A stretch of 54,514 nucleotides of DNA from Cytophaga sp. FL35 (GTDB taxonomy: Bacteria > Bacteroidota > Bacteroidia > Flavobacteriales > Flavobacteriaceae), in assembly GCF_014349235.1 (NCBI RefSeq), contig NZ_JACSOH010000029.1:1-54514 (forward strand), written 5' to 3'. Of this stretch, positions 1-8,400 are shown one piece after another. The stretch's first letter is position 1. The number at the start of each line of letters is the position of its first letter. Below the pieces are notes generated by a model. The model saw nothing but the letters and a program-made list of their open reading frames with translations, ran no database searches and had not been told where the DNA came from. Position numbers and translations under genes: made by a program.

Positions 1-33
1 AATTAGCGGGGGCATGCCCCCGCTAATTTTTTG
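1..33 (+). terminator. Perfect palindrome plus T-run, intrinsic terminator
   Basis: Bases 1-28 form a perfect palindrome (AATTAGCGGGGGC and its complement), followed by a run of six T. This is a strong intrinsic terminator on the plus strand. It lies 30 bases upstream of the transposase start, so it either ends an unseen upstream gene or shields the transposase gene from read-through transcription. Confidence 0.7.
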
Positions 34-57
34 TCTAATTTTAAATATTTGCACATT

Positions 58-1254
58 ATGAAGAAAGAAGAATTGTTCAACGACGATTTCCTGAAGCAGT
101 TCAAATCGGGAGACGAGCTCAACGGTTTTTTGAAGGAGCTCCAGAAACGCGGCATCGAGAAGATGCTGGAAGGGGAACTGGACGGCCATCTGGATTACGA
201 GAGGCACCAGCGCTCGTCCAATGCCAATAATCGCAACGGACACTCCAAAAAGAAAGTGAGGACCTCCTTCGGGGAGTCCGAGATATCCGTCCCCAGGGAC
301 AGGGATGCCAGTTTCAACCCCATGGTCGTCCCCAAACGGGGCAACATGGTGGACGGTATCGAGAACATCATCGTATCCCTGTACGCCAAGGGCATGTCGG
401 TCAGTGACATAGAGGAGCAGATACGGGAGGCCTACGGCTTTGAGGTATCAACTTCGACCATATCAAGGATCACCGAAAAAGTGGCGGACGACATTGTTGC
501 ATGGCAGAACCGCCCTCTGGAACCGGTCTATCTGATCGTATGGATGGACGGCATCGTCTTCAAGGTCAGGGAATCCTCCAAGGTGATCAACAAGACCGTG
601 TACGTGGCCGTGGGCCTGCGCAGGGACGGAAAGAAGGAAGTGCTGGGCCTATGGCTGGGCAAGAACGAGTCGGCGGCCTTCTGGATGTCGGTGCTCACCG
701 ACATGAAGGCCCGCGGCACCCAGGACATCCTGATCACCGCCACCGACAACCTGAACGGGTTCACGGACACCATCAAAAACGTCTTCCCCGAGTCCAGGAC
801 CCAGATATGCGTGGTGCACCAGATACGCAATGCCTGCCGCTACGTGGTATGGAAGGACAAGAAGGCCTTCACCGCGGACATGAAGGGCATCTACAATGCA
901 CCCAACGAGAAGGCCGCAAAGGCCGCCCTGGAGGACTTCGCCAAAAAATGGGAGGGCAAGTATTCCTATGCGATAAGGAGCTGGAGGGACAACTGGGAGG
1001 ACCTTACCGTGTTCTACGAGTTCCCAGTGGAGATACGAAAGATCATCTATACCACCAACCTTATCGAGAACCTGAACGGGAAGATACGTAAGTACACCAA
1101 GAACAAACTCTCCTTCCCAACTGACGATGCGGTGATGAAATCCGTATATTTGGCCACAAGGGAGGCCACCAAAAAGTGGTCCATGCCCATTAGGAACTGG
1201 GGCATCATTTTAAACCAGTTCCTAACGATCTATGAAAAAAGGGTCAGACTATAA
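58..1254 (+). CDS. IS256-family transposase
   Basis: This is a DDE transposase of the IS256 (mutator-type) family that would cut and paste its own insertion sequence. The 398-residue length from the ATG at 58 is typical. Visible family signatures are the N-terminal helical region with [12 protein letters not shown], catalytic Asp in VWMDGIVF (about residue 164), Asp in ATDNLNG (about 230), and Glu in [11 protein letters not shown] (about 336). I prefer the start at 58 to an in-frame non-ATG start at 31 because it gives the usual MKKEELF beginning. The gene is much richer in G+C than the AT-rich cargo beside it, which fits recent arrival. I could not assign both terminal inverted repeats; the left end may be cut by the window edge. 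It lies downstream of the CBASS operon, converging with it. Confidence 0.93.
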   Translation: MKKEELFNDDFLKQFKSGDELNGFLKELQKRGIEKMLEGELDGHLDYERHQRSSNANNRNGHSKKKVRTSFGESEISVPRDRDASFNPMVVPKRGNMVDGIENIIVSLYAKGMSVSDIEEQIREAYGFEVSTSTISRITEKVADDIVAWQNRPLEPVYLIVWMDGIVFKVRESSKVINKTVYVAVGLRRDGKKEVLGLWLGKNESAAFWMSVLTDMKARGTQDILITATDNLNGFTDTIKNVFPESRTQICVVHQIRNACRYVVWKDKKAFTADMKGIYNAPNEKAAKAALEDFAKKWEGKYSYAIRSWRDNWEDLTVFYEFPVEIRKIIYTTNLIENLNGKIRKYTKNKLSFPTDDAVMKSVYLATREATKKWSMPIRNWGIILNQFLTIYEKRVRL

Positions 1255-1457
1255 TAAAGTCAAACCCCCGTTATTTTTAAATTACACACTTATTGGGATA
1301 GTGTCTCAAAAATTTATCACCAGTTCCATTTCCCGTTCTTTTTAGTAGTATCGTTAATTGAGGTTTTACGGAACTAATTATGATTGTCAATTTCAACTCT
1401 ACTGTAAGGTTGCTTTAGAGCAAATAGGGAAGCAATCACCCATCCTTTTTTTGAACT

Positions 1458-1754
1458 TTAGCGAATATCTCTAAAACCTGGAACCGGTCCAATTCCTCCA
1501 ATATTACCTATTTTTCCTAAATCACCAATATTTCCGGTTTCTCCTCTATCCCCATAGTCAATTTCTAAATAAGGATTATCACTTCTGAACATTAGTCTAT
1601 TGTTTATAACAATTTCGCCTAAATAAAAACCATTAAGGCCTATGAAGAAATTCATGTTTTCCAAAAAGAATCCGATGTTGTCTCCATTTAAATTGTAAAG
1701 CCTATCATTAACCTGATAAGCGATTTCATCTCCTTGGCTATTATATAGATGCAT
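1458..1754 (-). CDS. Small 4-fold beta-flower-like protein with collagen-like tail
   Basis: A 98-residue protein of unknown function. The first 60 residues hold three or four degenerate repeats of the form hYNxxGxxIGxhxxNxh (LYNSQGDEIAYQV, LYNLNGDNIGFFL, FIGLNGFYLGEIV). This resembles the small '4-fold beta flower' proteins of bacteria. The end is different: eight consecutive Gly-X-Y triplets, from GDR to GPV, which is collagen-like. It has no signal peptide or membrane segment, so it is probably cytoplasmic. It follows the putative CBASS effector by 74 bases on the same strand and could be transcribed with it. Whether it belongs to the defence system is inference; it could equally be an unrelated cargo gene. 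No catalytic residues are apparent. Confidence 0.6.
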   Translation of the reverse strand: MHLYNSQGDEIAYQVNDRLYNLNGDNIGFFLENMNFFIGLNGFYLGEIVINNRLMFRSDNPYLEIDYGDRGETGNIGDLGKIGNIGGIGPVPGFRDIR

Positions 1755-1828
1755 GATTCTTTTTTGACCTTTTAAAATAGACTTTTGTTACTCAGAATTA
1801 GAAGGATGTTCAACATAGTTATTCAAAA

Positions 1829-2656
1829 TTAAAGCTCCTTATCAATTTCTTCATTTATGGAGTTCGAGTATGCTTGCAAGTCAATAGCAGCTACTGTGCC
1901 TATGGATTGTTGCAAGTATCTTGTCAATTGAAGAAAGAAGGACACCAAAGAATTTTCAACTTTACTGAAATTAATATTCTTGACTTTTCTCTTTAAGTAA
2001 TAATCTTTATATCGTTTTTCAATATCTGTTATATCTTGATTTTCCCCTCCAACATAATCGACAAAAAAACTACCGTAGTCAGCTACACATCCAAAATCAA
2101 TGCCTTTCAAGCCTTTTTGACCTGTTAAATGTTTTTTTAAAGTCTCATTGTTATTCCTTGATCCAGATTTTGTTGAAGTCAATATTCCCCCTACTATTTT
2201 TGTCAAGCCCCTTGGTTTTTGTTTTTGTCCGACACTTATTATACTAGTGGTAGTTCTTTTAAGTTTCCGGACACTTTCTATTTTCTCCGCGGCGTATTGG
2301 ACATTGGTTATACCTTCAGAACGACCAGAAATATCTGGTTTAACTTCGAAAACAGCATAGACCCCTTCAGCCGGGATATAATGAAAACCATTTTGAGAAA
2401 AAATGAAGGGAGTAAACCAATTATCATAAATGACAATATCTATTTGCTGACTGGTATTTCCTTTAAAATCAATTACGATAGCTTTGTCTACACTATATCG
2501 GTTGGGAAGGTATTTTCTAAGCCACTCAATCCATGCGTTTTCTAATGAATCACCCTTAGAACCAGCATGAGTTATAAATTTCCTATTGGTGCTAAGTTGT
2601 GAAATCATCTGATTTTGCAAACCCTCAAACAAGTATTTAAGGTCTATTTTATTCAT
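1829..2656 (-). CDS. DUF6602-like PD-(D/E)XK protein, putative CBASS effector
   Basis: A 275-residue protein that I match to the DUF6602 family. It shows a restriction-endonuclease-like core: an N-terminal helix with Glu39, a strand QIDIVIYD with Asp73, and a strand VFEVK with Glu104 and Lys106, the E-D-ExK pattern of PD-(D/E)XK nucleases. A second conserved-looking region (IVGGILTSTKS, then GIDFGCVADYG) follows. I see no SAVED or TIR domain and no transmembrane segment, the usual sensor or effector parts of CBASS. It is the last gene of the CBASS operon and overlaps the cap3 gene by 8 bases. Position and nuclease-like core make it the best candidate effector, which would degrade DNA when a cyclic nucleotide is made. 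Nuclease activity and nucleotide sensing are inferred. Confidence 0.72.
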   Translation of the reverse strand: MNKIDLKYLFEGLQNQMISQLSTNRKFITHAGSKGDSLENAWIEWLRKYLPNRYSVDKAIVIDFKGNTSQQIDIVIYDNWFTPFIFSQNGFHYIPAEGVYAVFEVKPDISGRSEGITNVQYAAEKIESVRKLKRTTTSIISVGQKQKPRGLTKIVGGILTSTKSGSRNNNETLKKHLTGQKGLKGIDFGCVADYGSFFVDYVGGENQDITDIEKRYKDYYLKRKVKNINFSKVENSLVSFFLQLTRYLQQSIGTVAAIDLQAYSNSINEEIDKEL

Positions 2657-3113
2657 AGGTTAGAAGTTTTTTATTGTCATAAACATAAAATGTATATCCT
2701 TTAAGTTTATTAGCAGTTACACTTAAGATTAAAAGGATAGGGTTAGTTATACTGACGGTCTTATGTTCGGCAATAGCTACCATTGCATTATAATCAGTCT
2801 GACTATACTTTGTTGACCCGTTTGGATGAGTATGCCATTCGCCAATATAGTATAGTCCTTTTTTATTAAATAGCCTTTCAAACACATTTTCTAACCCGTC
2901 TATACTCCGGTCAAATTTGTAGGGATATCCTACAAATTTTTTCGGTAGAATAATATGGTTTAAATACAAAGTTTTGAAGTCCTGAGAGTAATTGCCGATA
3001 AGAAAACCACCGAACTCATTTGGATAATGTTCAATCCCAATACGGCCAATTTCAGCTAAGAGATTTTCATCAAATATCAGTTTTAGGTCATTATGTGATT
3101 TTATTATTTTCAA
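2649..3113 (-). CDS. cap3: Cap3, JAB/JAMM deconjugating peptidase of type II CBASS
   Basis: A 154-residue JAB/MPN-domain metalloprotease. In type II CBASS, Cap3 removes the CD-NTase from its conjugation targets and so counterbalances Cap2. The zinc motif is complete: Glu33 (NEFGGFLIG), His94 and His96 in GEWHTHP, and Ser104 and Asp107 in SQTD, which is HxHPx(7)SxxD. There is no signal peptide. Its start overlaps the cap2 stop as ATGA, and its end overlaps the downstream effector gene by 8 bases, so the three are translationally coupled. A free-standing JAB protein could serve another ubiquitin-like pathway, but the neighbouring E1-E2 fusion and CD-NTase make the CBASS role firm. Confidence 0.9.
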   Translation of the reverse strand: MKIIKSHNDLKLIFDENLLAEIGRIGIEHYPNEFGGFLIGNYSQDFKTLYLNHIILPKKFVGYPYKFDRSIDGLENVFERLFNKKGLYYIGEWHTHPNGSTKYSQTDYNAMVAIAEHKTVSITNPILLILSVTANKLKGYTFYVYDNKKLLTYE

Positions 3114-4786
3114 AACTCAATTAAACTTGGCCCGAATGAATCTGTAGCTCCTGATTTTATAATGAAATTATTCAATTTTTTCTCTTCACCCAATACTCGA
3201 TTGATGTGTTTTATAGCATATTGTGCCATAAAGTTTATATCCAAATAAGAGGCTTTAAAAGTTGGGCTCCAACAACCGGTAGGGTTATAGAGATCATCAA
3301 AACCATTTTCTAAAATATCATTATACTGAGTTTTTACAAAACGATATATGTTTGGATAAATGCCGCATACAAGCTCTTTCCCTTTGTTTGTTGTCGATAA
3401 ATTGATTAAGGTACTTTCTAGACTTAAATTGTCTAGAATATACATCAAGTCATCGTCAGTCGTGCAATCAAATATTATATCATACTTGTCTAGCTGAGTA
3501 ACAAAAATATTTTTGTATTCTTTATCATCGTAAAATGATTTGATGATGTTTTGGAAGTAATCTTTATTAATTGTAGCAATTTCAACAAATGGGGAAATCG
3601 CAGTAACAATTCTCTTGAGCTCGTCAACTTTATCATTCATGCCTAAATTGAAAAAATATTCTGAACGACAGACATTTTCATATTCTTTAACATCGAAATC
3701 AGCAAAATCTAAGTTTTTGCACCCACCTCTTACCAATGTTGTCGCGACCATGCTTCCAATGGCACCTATGCCTACTATCAGAATTTTCTTCTCAGTAATC
3801 TTCTTGGTCAAGGAGCCTCTACCAAAAAAATATTTGTAAGAAGCATTTCTTGAAATAGCCCATTTAATACTTCCGCTTGTAAGTTCACTTTTCCATTTTC
3901 CAGTTTTTCTACCTTGGATTTTTATAGGTACGCCGTGAATTGGAAATTTACCGATTTCGATAAGGGCTACCTGCCAGTGAATTTCGCTTTGTATAGTCTT
4001 ATATCCGAGAAATAATGGGGTTTTACGGTTTCTAAACTCTTTAAGGTTGTTTTTTTCAAATTGGTGAAGAAAAACTAAGAAATCATCTGTGAAAATATCA
4101 TAAAAACTGTCCCAATCTTGGAAAATAAATCTCTCTAATTCTGCCGGTGGTTTTTCAATAAAATAGTATAGACCTGTGTTTACTTTTGGAGAACCTAAAT
4201 ATTGATTGCTCCATTTACAACTACACTTGCCGCCACCTTGTGGCATAAAATGCTGAACAAAATAATTATGGACAATCTTTTCCTTGTAGACGCCATCACT
4301 TAGTATTGATATTTCTACACTACCGAAATCTCCGGCAATAAAAACGTTGTCGACCTCAGTGAAACTAAATGAATAGTAAACATTGTCTATAGTATTCTCC
4401 GGTACAATTATATGCTCATAGTGTTCATCCTGATCATTGTTTATATAGTATTTTTCAATCCACTTTTTTAAAGAAGTAAAATCGATGAGCAATTTCTGCT
4501 CCAGGTTGCGATTGTGTGTGGTATGGATGCAAACTGTGCCATCACCCATCACATGTCTATAATGTCTTAATTGCTTATTTACAAATTTGATAGACTCGGC
4601 ATCGTAACTCCTTAACGGGTAATGATTGGCAATAGAAATCTCAAAGTCAAGAGGTGCCGGCAAACTATCAAAATCAATTTGAAATTTACCACTAACCGAA
4701 ATATCATTCTTACTGAGGCAATAGATATTTTTGACAAAGGATATTTTGTCAATAAATTTTCGAATTTCTTTTATATCCAACGACAT
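3110..4786 (-). CDS. cap2: Cap2, E2-E1 ubiquitin-conjugation-like fusion of type II CBASS
   Basis: A 558-residue fusion of an N-terminal E2-like domain and a C-terminal E1/ThiF-like adenylation domain. In type II CBASS, Cap2 adenylates the C-terminal glycine of the CD-NTase and conjugates it to targets, which primes the synthase. The E2 cysteine is probably Cys86 in GDGTVCIHTTHN. The E1 nucleotide-binding loop GIGAIG lies at 339-344 after KKILIV, with an acidic strand FADFDV after it. The likely E1 cysteine is Cys505 in NPTGCWSPTF. The gene directly abuts the end of the CD-NTase gene with no gap and overlaps cap3 by 4 bases, so it is in one operon with both. Length and domain order match the type II-A form. 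Confidence 0.92.
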   Translation of the reverse strand: MSLDIKEIRKFIDKISFVKNIYCLSKNDISVSGKFQIDFDSLPAPLDFEISIANHYPLRSYDAESIKFVNKQLRHYRHVMGDGTVCIHTTHNRNLEQKLLIDFTSLKKWIEKYYINNDQDEHYEHIIVPENTIDNVYYSFSFTEVDNVFIAGDFGSVEISILSDGVYKEKIVHNYFVQHFMPQGGGKCSCKWSNQYLGSPKVNTGLYYFIEKPPAELERFIFQDWDSFYDIFTDDFLVFLHQFEKNNLKEFRNRKTPLFLGYKTIQSEIHWQVALIEIGKFPIHGVPIKIQGRKTGKWKSELTSGSIKWAISRNASYKYFFGRGSLTKKITEKKILIVGIGAIGSMVATTLVRGGCKNLDFADFDVKEYENVCRSEYFFNLGMNDKVDELKRIVTAISPFVEIATINKDYFQNIIKSFYDDKEYKNIFVTQLDKYDIIFDCTTDDDLMYILDNLSLESTLINLSTTNKGKELVCGIYPNIYRFVKTQYNDILENGFDDLYNPTGCWSPTFKASYLDINFMAQYAIKHINRVLGEEKKLNNFIIKSGATDSFGPSLIEF

Positions 4787-5746
4787 TTAACCAAAACGCT
4801 GATTGGTTGGCGGTATTGAGGCTGCAACAGAAGAACCTTTGATTCCGTAGCTAGAGCCGGCTGAATCATTATCCTCAAATTTTTCATTTATTGGGAAATA
4901 GTTTTTTAAATTCTCCGCATTTTCATCAACCCTCTCAACTATTATTCCCATTCTACTTGCGAGGTTACTCCTTTCCCATCTCTCTAAAGTATCCAATACG
5001 TCGTTATTTGAATTGCCTGGATCAAAAAGCTTGAAACCCTTATCTTCAACGTTATCCTGAATGTATACCATTACCGTTTTAAGCTTTTCCCAAAGATTAC
5101 CGGTGATTTTCTCTTTCGCAAAGGCCTTAATAGTGAATAATTCAAGCAAAAACGATTTGTAGCTTTCGTGATTTCTGTTTTTCCAAATTTTTAACAACCT
5201 AATTATTTTCCGCTCTTCTTTTTTCGCTCTAATATGCTCTAATTGAGAATGTATGTTGGTTTGTATATAGGTGCTTTTGTCAAATAGGCCGTACTTTGAA
5301 TACACATATAAGTTAAGATTTTTGTCGTCAACATATTGGTCTTGATTTAATTCCCTCCCGGGAACTATATCGAGACTTATCACATCTCCATCCTCATCTT
5401 CACTAAATTCAATTCCTATTGAAACTTTTTGCTTTCTCACATAGGCTTCATCATTATATTTGTCTGATAGGAAATCAAATAAATCATCGAACATTACTTC
5501 AAGAGTTTCAAAAGAATTCCTTTTAAATGGGGCTACTACATCTAAATCAAACTTAATGTTGATGGCAGTATGTTTTTTAAAGGAACCTGAATCAAAGGGG
5601 TAGTAAATTTTATCGCCATAATGTTCGGATAATGCAGATTTTACATTATCCCTTTTTACTTTGAATTTGCCTACCAAATCCTCGATTTTGGACATTCTGT
5701 GCGTTTCCAACACATCGTTTAAGTAATCTGTTTTGTTGAAAGCCAT
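4787..5746 (-). CDS. CBASS CD-NTase (cyclic oligonucleotide synthase)
   Basis: A 319-residue nucleotidyltransferase of the cGAS/DncV-like family and the first gene of the operon. On phage infection it would make a cyclic di- or trinucleotide that activates the effector. The active site is recognisable: FDSGSFKKHT with Gly54-Ser55, then FDLDVV with Asp67 and Asp69, and the third acid Asp126 in ISLDIVPG. The C-terminal half is helical, as expected. The protein ends in a flexible tail finishing NQRFG, with a terminal glycine, the residue that Cap2 enzymes conjugate. The product nucleotide cannot be read from the sequence. The 275 bases upstream are AT-rich and must hold the operon promoter; I saw no clear consensus there. 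Confidence 0.9.
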   Translation of the reverse strand: MAFNKTDYLNDVLETHRMSKIEDLVGKFKVKRDNVKSALSEHYGDKIYYPFDSGSFKKHTAINIKFDLDVVAPFKRNSFETLEVMFDDLFDFLSDKYNDEAYVRKQKVSIGIEFSEDEDGDVISLDIVPGRELNQDQYVDDKNLNLYVYSKYGLFDKSTYIQTNIHSQLEHIRAKKEERKIIRLLKIWKNRNHESYKSFLLELFTIKAFAKEKITGNLWEKLKTVMVYIQDNVEDKGFKLFDPGNSNNDVLDTLERWERSNLASRMGIIVERVDENAENLKNYFPINEKFEDNDSAGSSYGIKGSSVAASIPPTNQRFG

Positions 5747-6021
5747 ATATAAATTTTAAAAAAATTAACACAAAAACAAGGCCAACATTTATTAATCTCA
5801 CGCGATTTGTAGGAAACCCCATTAATTTGACAGAATGTCACTTTTTACCATTTTTCCTTTTAATAATCTATTCAAAAGAACACATTTAGTAAAACCATAG
5901 AATTTAATAATACAACTGCGAAGACGAGATTTATTAGTTGAAAATCCCATATTAATTTTAACTAGTTTTATTTCCTTTATTTATAAATTTTCTAATGAGT
6001 TTATTAATGTTAAATCTTGCG

Positions 6022-8400
6022 TTAACCTACTCTATCCGTGTATAATAATCTTTGAAACCTTATAAAGGTTTCTCTTATTGACTTTATATCTCCTAATTCT
6101 CTTTTAGCATCGGCAATAGCATTGTATTTAAGTAAAAGCAAGGGTGATAGTTTGTCTATATCCAGCTCATTTACTCCTTCTTTAACATACTGCTCCAACA
6201 CAAAATTTAAGAACTCTTGTTGTTTCTCATGATAATCGTTCAACTGTACTTTTGCTCTTGTTGCACGTTCCAATCTAGGAACAAGGTCTTTATGATAAGC
6301 TACATAATTTAAAACATCGAATAAATCACTGTCTTCTCCATGAACAATTCGCCTTAAATCTTCCAGTTGTGTATTGGTGTATCCTTTGTCACTTAGTTCT
6401 GTCAGTAGTTTTTTTCTTGTGCTTGGCAAACTCCATAGATTTATTAACTGACTTTCGTCCCTAAATAATTCTGGTAAATCACCAAATAGTTGTTCGATAA
6501 ATTCTGCTGACGAAATTGGTTTACCTGACGGGTTCCAAAAAGACGTTTTAATCATGGAATCAATTTCAAGTACTTTTTTGTCCGACAATTTAACCTTAAT
6601 CATTTGCCTAGGTGGTGTTACACAAACACAAGGAATGTTGCCGCATTCAGGACAAGGTTCAGGTTCAGGTCTTTCACAATTACATGGTCTTTCTCCGCAA
6701 ATGTTACAGGGTCTCGGTGTTCCTCCACTTGTTGGTGGTTCAGGCTCTAATGGTTCACCATCCCATTCAGGGTCTTGGAAATGATTGTGCGCATCTACAA
6801 AATCAAAAATTGTGAAATAGTCTTTTCCATCAAAAAGGCGAGTTCCTCTACCAACTATTTGTTTGAACTCCACCATTGAGTTTACAGGGCGCATTAAAAC
6901 AATGTTTCTGATTTCAGGTGCATCTACGCCCGTACTCAATTTTTGAGAAGTCGTTAGAATGGTTGGAATACTCTTCTCATTGTCTTGAAAGTCTCGTAAA
7001 TGTTGCTCTCCAACTTTTCCATCATCGGCGGTAACTCTGTGGCAGTAGTTTGAATTCCTGCTTGTAGCATACTGATTGATTAAATCCCTAACAGCTGCTG
7101 CATGAATTTGGGTAGAACAGAAAACCAAGGTTTTTTGATTTTGATTTATCAAATCCATAAAGAGTTTTACTCGATATTCTTCTCTCGCTTTAATTTCAAT
7201 AATTCTATTGAAATCGGCTTCTGTATATTCTCGTCCTTCTTCAATTTCGCCTTCCACTTCATCATCCGAAGTGTAAGTGTAATCATCAATAGTGGTGTCA
7301 ATTTCTTTGACTTTAAATGGCGTTAAGAAACCATCATTGATACCGTCTTTTAATTTGTAGCTGTAAACTGGGTCGCCAAAATAGTCGTAAGTATCTCCGT
7401 TTACATCCCGTTTTGGTGTTGCCGTCAAACCGAGTTGAACAGCAGGTGAGAAGTAGTCCATTATGGCTCGCCAAGAACTTTCGTCAGATGCCCCGCCTCT
7501 GTGGCACTCGTCAATGACTATGAAATCAAAAAAATCTGCTGGATATTCTCCAAAGTATGGCGAGTCATTTGGACCGCTCATAAAGGTTTGGAAAATGGTA
7601 AAAAAGATACTTCCGTTTTTAGGAATGCGACCTTTCTTTTTAATTTCCGAAGGTCGTATGCGTACCAATGCATCTTCATCAAACGCATTGAACGAATTAA
7701 AAGCTTGGTCTGCTAAAATATTACGGTCTGCCAAAAACAATATTCTTGGGCTTCTAGAACCATCTCGCCTCAGATTCCATTTGGCATGAAATAACTTCCA
7801 AGTTATTTGGAAGGCTATAGCTGTCTTCCCGGTTCCCGTAGCCAACGTGAGTAAAATTCTGTTCTTCTTAGATGCAATCGCTTCCAATACTTTAGCAATC
7901 GCATTTTGCTGATAATACCTAGGTTGCCAAGTGCCACCTCTATCTTCAAATGGGATAGCGAACAAACGTTCTTTCCAATTGGCAATTTCAATTTTGTAAT
8001 CTTCTTTGGGTTTTGGATAGGTCATTTCCCAAAGTTCATCTGGCGTGGGATATTTGGCAACATCTCCTTCTGTACCTTCTTGCATATCAACTCCATAGGT
8101 TTGCAAGCCATTTGTACAATAAGTAAACCTAATGTTTAAACGCTCTGCATAATCCTTTGCTTGCCCCAACCCTTGGGTATAATACTCATCTCTTTTCTTG
8201 GCTTCTATAATACCTATACGCCTATTCTTATAGTGTAACACATAATCAGCTTTTAAAGGCTTCGCTCTCCTATTTTGGCCAATTAAGCGTCCCTTTGTAA
8301 TCGGGAATTCTTTAAATATCCTGCTGTCTCCGACCGTGCCCCACCCTGCATCCCTAAGTGCTGGTTCTATTAAGTCATATTTGGTCTGTTCCTCATTCAT
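6022..8400 (-). CDS. hsdR: Type I restriction enzyme R subunit (HsdR)
   Basis: The motor and nuclease subunit of a type I R-M system, 792 residues. It translocates DNA and cuts far from the unmethylated site. Visible parts: HSDR_N nuclease domain (Asp52, then Glu66 and Lys68 in IIEAKK), helicase Walker A ATGTGKT at 187-193, DEAH-type box DECH near 297, helicase motif VI region VGRGTRLFDG, and a C-terminal EcoEI_R-like domain. Between helicase and C-terminal domain, about residues 563-597, is an unusual cysteine-rich stretch made of two copies of CxxCGxxPCxC, which looks like a paired zinc-binding knuckle. The start codon overlaps the stop of the RhuM-Doc gene by 4 bases, so hsdR is the last gene of the hsd operon. 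No lesion is seen. Confidence 0.95.
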   Translation of the reverse strand: MNEEQTKYDLIEPALRDAGWGTVGDSRIFKEFPITKGRLIGQNRRAKPLKADYVLHYKNRRIGIIEAKKRDEYYTQGLGQAKDYAERLNIRFTYCTNGLQTYGVDMQEGTEGDVAKYPTPDELWEMTYPKPKEDYKIEIANWKERLFAIPFEDRGGTWQPRYYQQNAIAKVLEAIASKKNRILLTLATGTGKTAIAFQITWKLFHAKWNLRRDGSRSPRILFLADRNILADQAFNSFNAFDEDALVRIRPSEIKKKGRIPKNGSIFFTIFQTFMSGPNDSPYFGEYPADFFDFIVIDECHRGGASDESSWRAIMDYFSPAVQLGLTATPKRDVNGDTYDYFGDPVYSYKLKDGINDGFLTPFKVKEIDTTIDDYTYTSDDEVEGEIEEGREYTEADFNRIIEIKAREEYRVKLFMDLINQNQKTLVFCSTQIHAAAVRDLINQYATSRNSNYCHRVTADDGKVGEQHLRDFQDNEKSIPTILTTSQKLSTGVDAPEIRNIVLMRPVNSMVEFKQIVGRGTRLFDGKDYFTIFDFVDAHNHFQDPEWDGEPLEPEPPTSGGTPRPCNICGERPCNCERPEPEPCPECGNIPCVCVTPPRQMIKVKLSDKKVLEIDSMIKTSFWNPSGKPISSAEFIEQLFGDLPELFRDESQLINLWSLPSTRKKLLTELSDKGYTNTQLEDLRRIVHGEDSDLFDVLNYVAYHKDLVPRLERATRAKVQLNDYHEKQQEFLNFVLEQYVKEGVNELDIDKLSPLLLLKYNAIADAKRELGDIKSIRETFIRFQRLLYTDRVG

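Noticed and set aside
501-1091. A long open frame inside the transposase gene in another frame
   Set aside because: It is Gly, Arg and His rich and runs fully within the IS256 transposase; its length comes from the high G+C.
1296-1315. A sequence like an IS terminal repeat (GGGATAGTGTCTCAAAAA)
   Set aside because: Its orientation is that of a left end, and no matching partner is visible in the window, so I did not call it.
1829-2656. SAVED-type or NucC-type CBASS effector
   Set aside because: The sequence shows none of the SAVED or NucC motifs; the DUF6602-like core fits better.
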